The notes beneath the pieces were generated by a model, which saw nothing but the letters and a program-made list of their open reading frames with translations, ran no database searches and was not told the DNA's origin. Shown piece after piece: positions 20,991 to 27,206 of a DNA stretch of 37,681 nt. How positions within the stretch are numbered: position 1 is the stretch's first letter; the number at the start of each line of letters is the position of its first letter. The translations under genes were made by a program, and so were the position numbers. This DNA comes from Chloroflexota bacterium (lineage in GTDB: Bacteria > Chloroflexota > Dehalococcoidia > Lucifugimonadales > Australimonadaceae), in the NCBI GenBank assembly GCA_028874795.1, contig JAPPHT010000004.1:1-37681 (forward strand), in the 5' to 3' direction.

Positions 20991-21143
20991 TGTCGGGATG
21001 GAGGAAGTTCCCTCCAACTGTCGGAAACTGCCGGATAACCACGTCACCTCTCTCCTGCGGAGGCGCCGGATGCCCTGCAGCGTCTCTCAAACTCCCTACG
21101 GCCAACCCGACAGAAACCGACAACATATCGACACAATCCGACA
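20991..21143. repeat. TGTCGR motif array with 10-11 bp phasing
   Basis: The minus strand has four TGTCGR units; on plus coordinates they start at 21107, 21117, 21128 and 21138, spaced 10, 11 and 10 bp. The plus strand has TGTCGG at 20991 and 21019 and TGCCGG at 21029, the last two 10 bp apart. The two groups form an imperfect inverted repeat (GGAAACTGCCGG versus CCGACAGTTTCC). One-turn direct-repeat spacing is typical of sites for winged-helix response regulators. Function is inferred. Confidence 0.6.
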
Positions 21144-21272
21144 GTTTCCAAACGCGAGCCTGCGGAAGCATTCGGCCAAGCTGGATAGGGCCGCTAGAGA
21201 CAGGGTACGCACAGCGTATCGTCCGCACAACGGTCAGATGTCACCAATAAAACGAGCTCCTCGCTCTGGGGA

Positions 21273-21325
21273 GCGCGGGAATGACGGGCAAGGGCTGCGA
21301 GGTTCCCGCCTACGCGGGAACGACG
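21273..21325. repeat. dispersed inverted repeat, family A (copy 1)
   Basis: Contains GCGCGGGAATGACGGG and, 14 bases on, TTCCCGCCTACGCGGGAA, a palindrome able to fold into a 7-bp hairpin. Copy 2 at 22559-22605 has the same elements in the reverse order. This is a REP-like intergenic repeat and probably occurs elsewhere in the genome. Confidence 0.65.
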
Positions 21326-21351
21326 AAGAAAGGCGCAAGAACGGCGTAGGC

Positions 21352-21933
21352 TCAGCACGCGAGGGCGATGAGGAGGCTGTTGCGGGTCTCCGCGCTCATG
21401 GGATGGATCAGCTCGCGACGCTCGAGGTGTGTCCGCAGCGCGCCATCCAGGAAGGCGAGGACTCCCTCGTGCAGGCCACGGTCGACGGCCGAGCGCACCT
21501 CGGGCTGGAACGGGTATGCCTTCTGCTTCACCGGATCGAGCTTGTCCGCAACGAAGACCAGTTGTCCCACCGGCGCAAGGTCCGGGTGGGCGGTGGTGTG
21601 CCAGTGCACCCCCTCCAGCACCTCCGGATCGCGTATCGCGCCGTCCTCCCGCAACCACGCGGCGCCGACCGGTCCGTGGAGCAGGATGGGCGCGGCGCGT
21701 TCCACGGCGTTGACGGGGATGCCCAGGCGCTCCGCTTCCTCGATGAGCATACGCCCGGGGACGTGGCGGGCGACGTCGTGCGCGGCGGCGGTGAGGTCCG
21801 CGACCGCTGGATCGAGTGCGTGGGTCCCGGCGAGTTCGCGGGCGATGCCCCGCACGCGCTCTACGTGGGCGCGCAGGCCGTCCGGCAGGCGGTCGAGGCG
21901 TGTGGTGAGGCTTGGCGGGAGGTCAGTGGTCAT
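21352..21933 (-). CDS. yqeK: YqeK-like HD-domain hydrolase (predicted diadenosine tetraphosphatase)
   Basis: A 193-residue HD-superfamily protein. Metal-site residues appear as His23 (RAHVERV), His52-Asp53 (AAHDVARH), His86 (ILLHGPVGA), His112 (HWHTTAHP) and Asp130 (VFVADKLDP). LLHGPVGA and ADKLDPVKQ are hallmarks of YqeK, which cleaves Ap4A symmetrically into ADP. The ATG at 21933 is chosen because the protein aligns from there; the upstream 49 codons of open frame are made of a dispersed repeat. No strong ribosome binding site is visible. It lacks the usual NadD/RsfS neighbours. Confidence 0.82.
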   Translation of the reverse strand: MTTDLPPSLTTRLDRLPDGLRAHVERVRGIARELAGTHALDPAVADLTAAAHDVARHVPGRMLIEEAERLGIPVNAVERAAPILLHGPVGAAWLREDGAIRDPEVLEGVHWHTTAHPDLAPVGQLVFVADKLDPVKQKAYPFQPEVRSAVDRGLHEGVLAFLDGALRTHLERRELIHPMSAETRNSLLIALAC

Positions 21934-21948
21934 GGCCGCGCTGCGCTC

Positions 21949-21991
21949 TTTGTCATGCTGAGCGGAGCGCAGTGGAGTCGAAGCATCTCTC
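21949..21991. repeat. dispersed repeat, family B
   Basis: TTTGTCATGCTGAGCGGAGCGCAGTGGAGTCGAAGCATCTC-type element. A related fragment, TTGCTTCGCTCGGAATGACAA, lies at 22061-22081. Both belong to a class of short intergenic repeats (AGCGGAGTCGAAGCAT, GGAATGACAA) and sit between the YqeK and HIT genes. Confidence 0.55.
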
Positions 21992-22094
21992 GGGGAGACG
22001 CTGGCGAGTGGCGGACGCTTGCCTGAGAGATTCCTCGACTGCGCCGTCGGCTGCGCCGGTTGCTTCGCTCGGAATGACAACGCGGACCCACGGC

Positions 22095-22442
22095 TCAGCC
22101 CATGGGGCCGAGGTGCCGACCGGCCAAGATGTGCAGGTGGAAGTGAGGGACCTCCTGCCCGGAGTCCGGCCCCTGGTTGGCGACGAGGCGGTAGCCGCTG
22201 TCAGTGACCGCGAGTCCCCGGGCTATGCCGGGGGCAGCTTCGAGACACCGTGCAGCAGCAGCCACGAGGTCTGAGTCCGCTTCCGAGAGCGCTTCGACGT
22301 GCTCGTGGGGTATGACGAGGACGTGCGTGGGGGCTTTCGGGTTGATATCCCGGATGGCGAAGACGGTCCCGTCGTCGAAGAGCTTGTCGGCAGGAATGTC
22401 GCCTCCCGCAATCTTGCAGAAGATGCAGTTGGGGTCAGCCAT
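22095..22442 (-). CDS. HIT family protein (nucleotide hydrolase/transferase)
   Basis: A 115-residue histidine-triad protein. The N-terminus CIFCKIAGGDIPADKLFDDG is typical of the HINT branch; its two cysteines may form half of a zinc site. HVLVIPHEHVEALSE follows, and the catalytic triad is His100-Phe-His102-Leu-His104 in PHFHLHILAG. Such proteins hydrolyse nucleoside phosphoramidates or dinucleoside polyphosphates in the cytoplasm. The ATG at 22442 fits the family start; a longer frame to 22481 overlaps a dispersed repeat. It sits upstream of the YqeK gene on the same strand; both may act on dinucleotides. Confidence 0.93.
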   Translation of the reverse strand: MADPNCIFCKIAGGDIPADKLFDDGTVFAIRDINPKAPTHVLVIPHEHVEALSEADSDLVAAAARCLEAAPGIARGLAVTDSGYRLVANQGPDSGQEVPHFHLHILAGRHLGPMG

Positions 22443-22472
22443 GATGCCCTTTCGCCCTGGTCCGCTTGGGTA

Positions 22473-22520
22473 CACCCCCATCCTGACCCTCGTTCAACGA
22501 GGGAGAAGGGGTCAGACACC
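22473..22520. repeat. dispersed repeat, family C (copy 1)
   Basis: Begins CACCCCCATCCTGACCCTCG and ends GGGAGAAGGGGTCAGACACC, giving an inverted arrangement centred on TTCAACGAGG. Related copies lie at 24281-24330 and 24349-24389. Confidence 0.65.
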
Positions 22521-22558
22521 CCCTACCCGCTCCCACCGTCTGCCCTGGCGGACACTCT

Positions 22559-22605
22559 GGGTTCCCGCCTTCGCGGGAATGACGGGAGAGAGCGGGAATG
22601 ACGGG
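22559..22605. repeat. dispersed inverted repeat, family A (copy 2)
   Basis: GGGTTCCCGCCTTCGCGGGAATGACGGG followed by AGAGCGGGAATGACGGG; the hairpin arms TTCCCGC/GCGGGAA are shared with copy 1 at 21273-21325. It lies in the gap between the HIT and Lrp-domain genes. Confidence 0.65.
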
Positions 22606-22614
22606 GGTACGGGG

Positions 22615-22854
22615 CTATTCGCCCACCGCGAGACAAGTGACGGTGCGGACGATGCCGCCGATGGTGTGCACGTTCCCGGTTACGGTATCGCCGACGGAAC
22701 TCAGATCGTCGGCCTCGACCACGCAGATAACGTCGTACGGGCCGGTCACGACGTCAACCGACGTAACGCCGCTGACGTCGTGCAGGGCGCTGACGACGTC
22801 CTTGGTCTTTCCGACTGTCGTTTCGATGAGCACGAACGCTTTGGTGGCGGGCAT
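22615..22854 (-). CDS. stand-alone Lrp/AsnC ligand-binding (RAM) domain protein
   Basis: A 79-residue protein matching the effector domain of Lrp/AsnC regulators without the DNA-binding part. KAFVLIETTVGKTKDVVSAL, then VTSVDVVTGPYDVICVVEADD, shows the alternating beta-alpha-beta pattern and the conserved G-x-x-D turn. Such stand-alone domains bind amino acids and may modulate full-length Lrp proteins or enzymes. AAGGAGAGGTAC lies before the ATG. No partner regulator is encoded nearby. Confidence 0.88.
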   Translation of the reverse strand: MPATKAFVLIETTVGKTKDVVSALHDVSGVTSVDVVTGPYDVICVVEADDLSSVGDTVTGNVHTIGGIVRTVTCLAVGE

Positions 22855-22948
22855 GTACCTCTCCTTCTCAGGGCGCCGCTGTAACGGCGGGAGGATGATA
22901 GCAGTTGGACGGAACGTCGCAAGGTGGAAGCGCGGCTCAGACCTACCA

Positions 22949-23580
22949 CTACCACTCCTGCGGCTTGTAGAACGTCCCCCGCTCGTCTATGACCTGATCA
23001 GGGAACTGGCTCCTCATCAGATGGCCGGGCCGAAGGTGTTTGATGTAGGTTGCCGCGTCGGCCAACTGCTTGGGTGGCCTACTCCTCTTGTCAGGATGAA
23101 CCAGCGCAACCCGGAGGCCCAGTTCCTGCCTCACGTACGATATCGCGTTCACGAAGTCGGCATCGCTGGAGATGACAACCGCCTGCTCGTATTTCCTTCG
23201 TATTTCCTATTGAACCCATCCGCCATGAGCTGAACGGCAAGATTTACGTCCGACCCCTTCTCTTCAGTGTGAAACACCTCGATGGTACTTGAGGGATTCC
23301 GGGTTGGAACAGCCCGTCTCGTGCCTGACCTGAACGTACCGTAGTGAATCTGTAGATCGGGTAGCGTTGCCAGCGCCCGCAGATATGCCTGCTGCCTCTG
23401 AGGCTGAGTCGGGTCATTGGGTCGGCGAGTCAGCAAGGCGGTGAAGTAATGAATGGTGCGGACTGTGTCGTTGGGGAAAAGCGTTCCAGCAAGAGCCCTC
23501 AGGTCAAGCCACCTGTACGCCGTTCCTCGCAACGCGCGGTAGTACAGATTGAACCCATCCACGTAGACGTTCGTCAGCAT
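22949..23580 (-). pseudogene. NYN-domain nuclease gene broken by an 11-bp tandem duplication
   Basis: The first part starts at the ATG at 23580 (TNVYVDGFNLYYRAL, with catalytic-type Asp8) and reaches EEKGSDVNLAVQLMADGFNRKYE before leaving frame. The rest, AISYVRQELGLRVALVHPDKR to PQEW, continues in another frame to 22949. The break coincides with two exact copies of TCGTATTTCCT (23187-23197 and 23198-23208). Removing one copy restores YEQAVVISSDADFVNAISYV, including the second acidic motif SSDADF. The restored product has 206 residues. NYN proteins are PIN-like RNases. The exact repair implies recent inactivation, phase-variable slippage or an assembly error. Confidence 0.88.
23187..23208. 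repeat. 11-bp tandem duplication
   Basis: Two adjacent exact copies of TCGTATTTCCT within the NYN gene. Since 11 is not a multiple of three, the duplication shifts the reading frame. Confidence 0.95.
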
Positions 23581-23584
23581 GAGG

Positions 23585-23614
23585 AAAAAAAGAGGCCACC
23601 GCTGGGGTGGCCTC
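23585..23614 (-). terminator. intrinsic terminator just ahead of the NYN gene
   Basis: On the minus strand a perfect 9-bp stem GAGGCCACC/GGTGGCCTC with a 5-base loop is followed immediately by seven T residues (A tract 23585-23591 on plus). This is the most canonical rho-independent terminator in the window. It lies only four bases before the NYN start codon. It could end the upstream deoxyribosyltransferase-like transcript or attenuate a leader that begins at a TTGACA box (23678-23673). Confidence 0.85.
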
Positions 23615-23649
23615 AGCCCTACGGCCGAAGCGGTAGGGGGGATAATACA

Positions 23650-23678
23650 TGGATATAGGACTACGCTCCGATTGTCAA
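23650..23678 (-). promoter_or_regulatory. candidate promoter upstream of the terminator
   Basis: The minus strand has a perfect TTGACA (23678-23673) followed after 15 bases by TATATC (23657-23652) or after 17 by TATCCA (23655-23650). The -10 match is mediocre. If active it would give a leader of about 60 bases containing two hairpins and ending in the T run. Confidence 0.4.
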
Positions 23679-23764
23679 CCTGCTTGTTGCCTCCTCTGAC
23701 CCTTCATCCATGGTGCTGACGAAGTGACTTCCCTGCTTCCCGCGATGTGCTCCTTGAGGTCGGC

Positions 23765-24169
23765 TCAGACCCCTTTGGCGACGCCGTTCATGACCGGGCC
23801 GAACTGTTCCGCGAGCCGTTCGCCGATGGGATGCGGCGCCTCGGAGGCGCTGAACACGCCCGGAAGGTGGTAGAAGATGTTCCGCGCCATGTGCTTCGTG
23901 TTGATGAAGTACACGGGTTTGTCCAGTGCGATGGCCATGCCGATCTCGACCAGCGAACCGGCGTACGGCAGGTCAGGGTCCACGTTGACGAAGAGCAGGG
24001 CGTCCGCGTCCTTCACCCCTTCCATGTCGTCTTTGGCTTCCACGGGCCCGCCGAAGGCCTCGGCCATGGTCCAGTCGTGGGTGATCTCGTGCCCCGCGGC
24101 CTCGATGCAACTCTGCGCCAGGCGCACCCGCTCCTTGTCCTCGAACTTTCCGGCAACGTAGAACTTCAT
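23765..24169 (-). CDS. nucleoside 2-deoxyribosyltransferase-like protein
   Basis: A 134-residue protein of the nucleoside 2-deoxyribosyltransferase-like fold. It starts MKFYVAGKFEDKERV; the conserved core is DADALLFVNVDPDLPYAGSLVEIGMAIALDKPVYFI, whose G-x-x-x-E-I-G motif supplies the catalytic-type Glu. Family members transfer deoxyribose between bases or hydrolyse nucleotide N-glycosidic bonds. The GGAGG before the ATG is clear. The next gene on the strand is the NYN nuclease, about 185 bases downstream past a terminator. The exact substrate is not determinable. Confidence 0.85.
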   Translation of the reverse strand: MKFYVAGKFEDKERVRLAQSCIEAAGHEITHDWTMAEAFGGPVEAKDDMEGVKDADALLFVNVDPDLPYAGSLVEIGMAIALDKPVYFINTKHMARNIFYHLPGVFSASEAPHPIGERLAEQFGPVMNGVAKGV

Positions 24170-24280
24170 CAGGCCTCCGTGGAACGCAACGCGAGGGCGG
24201 TACTTGCAACGTATTCTATCCGGTGAGGCAGGCGTCCGGGGAAGGGCCGCGTGTCACTGTTCAGCCTTGAGCCCGCGATC

Positions 24281-24389
24281 CACCCCCATCCCAACCTTCC
24301 CCCATCAAGGGGGAAGGGAATCAGGCACCTCCTCGCCCCCAAGGCCCTCACCCCCATCCTGACCTCCCCCATCAAGGGGAAGGGATCAG
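24281..24389. repeat. dispersed repeat, family C (copies 2 and 3, in tandem)
   Basis: Two units, 24281-24330 and 24349-24389, both begin CACCCCCATCC, continue with a TTCCCCCATCAAGG-type core and end GGAAGGGA-TCAG. The core can fold (TTCCCCC/GGGGGAA). They fill the gap between the deoxyribosyltransferase-like and LLM genes, a few bases from the LLM stop at 24394, where they may aid termination. Confidence 0.7.
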
Positions 24390-24393
24390 TCCA

Positions 24394-25350
24394 TCAGGAG
24401 GAGCGGGCGAGGTCGGCGAGCAGGGCGAGCGTGCGCTCGCGCGATGCGGCTGCATCCGACCCGGCAGCGACGATGGAGACGATGATCTCGCTTGCCCCGA
24501 AATCGAACAGTTCGGCGATCCGCCCCGCGACGCGCTCCTCGTTGCCGGAGAGGACGACAGCCTCGATCATCGCGTCGCTCCATCCCTCGTCCGCTGCCGC
24601 CTCGGGGAAACCGGCCTCGGCGAACATCGCCTGGTAGAACGGCAGGCGCGGATAGTTGGCGAGCTGCTCCCGCGCCGCGGCGCGGACGTCGTCCGGGTCG
24701 TCATGGACGCATACCGGAGCGTGCGCGATCAGCGGCGGACACGCACGGCCCGCGCGGTCTGCGCCCCGATGCATCGCTGGAAGAGCGACGTCGCGCAGGT
24801 AGACGCCGGGCGACACCCAGCTGATCGCTCCGTCCGCCACTTCGCCGCACAGTTCGTAGGACTTCGGCCGCAGTGCGGAGGCCATCACCTGCACGCCCGG
24901 CACGGGCGCGGGGAGGCTGACGTTCGCGCGGTACATCCGGCCCTCGAACTCGACCGCGCCGGTGTGCAACAGCGTGCGCGTGATGGTCAGGTACTCGCGA
25001 AGGGCGGTGAGCGGCGTACGGTAGTCTGCTCCGAAAACGGTGGTCATGGCGCGCACGTGGCTGGGGCCGATGCCGAACCGGAAGCGACCGCCCGAGAGCT
25101 GCGCCGCGACCTGCACCTGCTGTGCAGCGGCGACGGGATGCCGCCCCCAGGTGGGCACGATGCAGGTGCCGAGCAGGATGCGCTCCGTCCGGGCTCCGGC
25201 GGCCGCCATGAGGGTGATGCCGTCCAGGCTCGCGCCGCCGACGGTGAGCCAGGCGGCGTCGATGCCACGCTCCTCGCTGTCCTCGATGCGTGCGAGCACT
25301 GCGTTGCTGTCGCCGCCCATGACGGCAAGGCCGACGGTTCCTGCGCCCAT
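24394..25350 (-). CDS. LLM-class flavin/F420-dependent oxidoreductase
   Basis: A 318-residue luciferase-like monooxygenase family protein with a TIM-barrel pattern. Segments include IEDSEERGIDAAWLTVGGA, TERILLGTCIVPTWGRHPV, the central SGGRFRFGIGPSHV typical of F420-dependent members, and a late SGNEERVAGRIAELFDFGASEIIVS. Such enzymes oxidise or reduce small metabolites with F420 or FMN. The ATG at 25350 is preferred over 25365 because GGAGGG lies seven bases upstream of it. Substrate unknown. Confidence 0.88.
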   Translation of the reverse strand: MGAGTVGLAVMGGDSNAVLARIEDSEERGIDAAWLTVGGASLDGITLMAAAGARTERILLGTCIVPTWGRHPVAAAQQVQVAAQLSGGRFRFGIGPSHVRAMTTVFGADYRTPLTALREYLTITRTLLHTGAVEFEGRMYRANVSLPAPVPGVQVMASALRPKSYELCGEVADGAISWVSPGVYLRDVALPAMHRGADRAGRACPPLIAHAPVCVHDDPDDVRAAAREQLANYPRLPFYQAMFAEAGFPEAAADEGWSDAMIEAVVLSGNEERVAGRIAELFDFGASEIIVSIVAAGSDAAASRERTLALLADLARSS

Positions 25351-25407
25351 GCGGGGTCCCTCCATTCGGACATCTTACGAAATCTCCAAGCCCTACGCTC
25401 CCCCGGA

Positions 25408-25462
25408 TGCCCTCACCCGACGCGCCGACGCGCGCCGACCTCTCCCACGAGGAGAGGTGCCG
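25408..25462. repeat. dispersed repeat-like element between the LLM and permease genes
   Basis: GCCCTCACCCGACGC, then CCTCTCCCACGAGGAGAGG, an imperfect hairpin. It resembles family C in composition but not closely in sequence. It lies directly after the permease stop and could act as a terminator. Confidence 0.4.
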
Positions 25463-25474
25463 GTCCCAGTGGAA

Positions 25475-26287
25475 CTATGAGGAGCGGTGACGGAGTTTGC
25501 GAAAGGCAATGGACACGACGAGCAGGGCCACGGCGACGAGTACGATGGCGCCGCCGCCGGGAACGTCCTGGTAGAAGGCGATCGTGAGACCGGTGACGGC
25601 GCTGAACATACCTACGACCGACGCAACGATGAACGCGGTGCGCAGGCTGTTGGTGACTCCCTGCCCGACGAGGACAGGGATGACGATGAGCGCGCCGACG
25701 AGCAGCACTCCCATGATCCGCATGGCGAGCGTGATGGTGGCCGCTGCAAGCACCGCCAGCCCGAGGTTGACCCAGTCCACCTTGATGCCGGACACCCGGG
25801 CGAGCGCGTCGTCGAACGACGTCTGTGCGAGTTCCGTGAAGAATGCGGTCACGCCGATGACAACGAAGAATGCCAGCCCGCCAAGGAGCCAGAGGTCCAA
25901 CTCCGTGATGGTGAGGATGGAGCCGAAGAGGAAGCCGAGCAGGTCCACGTTGAACCCGCGGGCGGCGCTGATGACGACCACTGCTGATGCGAGTGAGGAG
26001 TAGAGCGCGACCGCGAGGACGGCATCGCCGGGGAGTCTGCCGCGCGAGCGCAGCACTTCCATGACTACGGCCGCGATGGTGACGGCGACGAACGTGGTGA
26101 GCGTGGGGTAGACGTTCACTGCGAACCCGACAGCGACGCCGAACAGCGCAACGTGCGCGAGCGTGTCGGAGAGCAGCGAGAAGCGGCGCAGCACGAGGAA
26201 CGTGCCCAGAACGGGGGCGAGACCGCCCACGAGGACCCCACCGATGAGCGCGCGGACCATGAAGTCGTATTGCAGTATGGCTGGCAT
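25475..26287 (-). CDS. znuB: zinc/manganese ABC transporter permease
   Basis: A 270-residue ABC-3 family permease. MPAILQYDFMVRALIGGVLVG opens the typical N-terminus, with FLVLRRFSLLSDTLAHVALFGVA (the signature LLSDTLAH segment) next. About eight hydrophobic spans run to the basic C-terminus RKLRHRSS. The ATG at 26287 is chosen because it begins the conserved part and lies five bases after the ATPase stop. The 64 codons upstream in frame overlap the ATPase gene and are Arg/Pro-rich shadow. Metal (Zn or Mn) cannot be decided from the permease alone. Confidence 0.92.
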   Translation of the reverse strand: MPAILQYDFMVRALIGGVLVGGLAPVLGTFLVLRRFSLLSDTLAHVALFGVAVGFAVNVYPTLTTFVAVTIAAVVMEVLRSRGRLPGDAVLAVALYSSLASAVVVISAARGFNVDLLGFLFGSILTITELDLWLLGGLAFFVVIGVTAFFTELAQTSFDDALARVSGIKVDWVNLGLAVLAAATITLAMRIMGVLLVGALIVIPVLVGQGVTNSLRTAFIVASVVGMFSAVTGLTIAFYQDVPGGGAIVLVAVALLVVSIAFRKLRHRSS

Positions 26288-26292
26288 GGGGT

Positions 26293-27120
26293 TCAGCGGT
26301 GCGCGTGGGGCGTCAGTTGGTCGAACTCGTCGTGGCGGACGGCCTCTTCGCCGTGCGCGTGGTGGTCGTGGTGCCTGCCGTGGTGCAGCACCTCGACGGG
26401 GAAGCCGTAGAGCTGCACCAGGTCCTCCTCGGTCAGCTCCTGGGGTGGGCAGTGGCACAGGAGCGTGCAGTTCATGCACGCGACAGTGCCGGCCTCGCGC
26501 ATGACCGTACCGACGTCGTGGGAGATGATGAGGATGGTGACACCGTTCTCGCGGAGTTGGCGGAGCAGCATATAGACCTCTTCGCCGCCCTGGACGTCCA
26601 CGCCCGCGATGGGCTCGTCCATCACGAGCAGGTCCGGCTTGCGGATGAGGGCGCGGGCGATGAGGGCGCGCTGCTGCTGCCCGGTGGAGAGCTCGCCGAT
26701 GCGGCGCCGCTTGAAATCCGCCATATCCACCATCTGCAGGACGCCGTCGACGTCGGCGCCGTTCCCCCGCCGCCAGAACTCGAACGGCGAGAAGCCGGTG
26801 TACCGCCCATGCGAAACGACCTCGCCGACGGTGATGGGGAACATGGCGTGGATGCCGGTAGCAACCTGAGGGACGTAACCGATGCGGCGCCAGTCCTTGA
26901 ACTGCTCGATATCGGTGCCGAAGACGCGCACCTTCCCGCTGTCCGGCTTGATCAGCCCCAGGATGACCTTGATGAGGGTGCTCTTGCCGCTGCCGTTGGG
27001 GCCGACTATGGCGGTGAAATCGCCGCGCTCGATGCGCAACGTTACGCCGTGCACCGCGGGAGCGCCCGCGTAGGTGTAGGAGACGTCCTCCAGTTCAACT
27101 GCCGGCGTGTCCTCGTCCAT
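26293..27120 (-). CDS. znuC: zinc/manganese ABC transporter ATP-binding protein
   Basis: A 275-residue metal-importer ATPase. Walker A is GPNGSGKST, the Q-loop is IGYVPQ, the signature LSTGQQQRALIARAL, Walker B LLVMDEPIAGVD and the switch ISHDVG. The C-terminus is His-rich (LHHGRHHDHHAHGEE), as in several zinc systems. Start: AAGGAG precedes ATG-GAC-ATG; the second ATG (27120) has better spacing, the first (27126) is possible. It is tightly coupled to the permease and follows the binding protein by about 85 bases. Confidence 0.93.
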   Translation of the reverse strand: MDEDTPAVELEDVSYTYAGAPAVHGVTLRIERGDFTAIVGPNGSGKSTLIKVILGLIKPDSGKVRVFGTDIEQFKDWRRIGYVPQVATGIHAMFPITVGEVVSHGRYTGFSPFEFWRRGNGADVDGVLQMVDMADFKRRRIGELSTGQQQRALIARALIRKPDLLVMDEPIAGVDVQGGEEVYMLLRQLRENGVTILIISHDVGTVMREAGTVACMNCTLLCHCPPQELTEEDLVQLYGFPVEVLHHGRHHDHHAHGEEAVRHDEFDQLTPHAHR

Positions 27121-27206
27121 GTCCATCTCTCCTTAAGTTGCCCGACAGGGCTGGGGGGCGCGCCGGGGAGGATTTCGGCGCACCCCCCAAGAGGGGGCCG
27201 TTCGAT

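Larger units (their letters stand above)
20891..21351. other. 461-base intergenic region with motif array and dispersed repeat
   Basis: No credible gene is seen between the starts of the DUF1800 gene and the end of the YqeK gene. The stretch holds TGTCGG-type motifs on both strands (20991-21143) and, near the YqeK end, a dispersed inverted repeat with CGGGAATGACGGG and TTCCCGCCTACGCGGGAA elements. Open frames crossing it lack coding character and ribosome binding sites. Confidence 0.6.
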
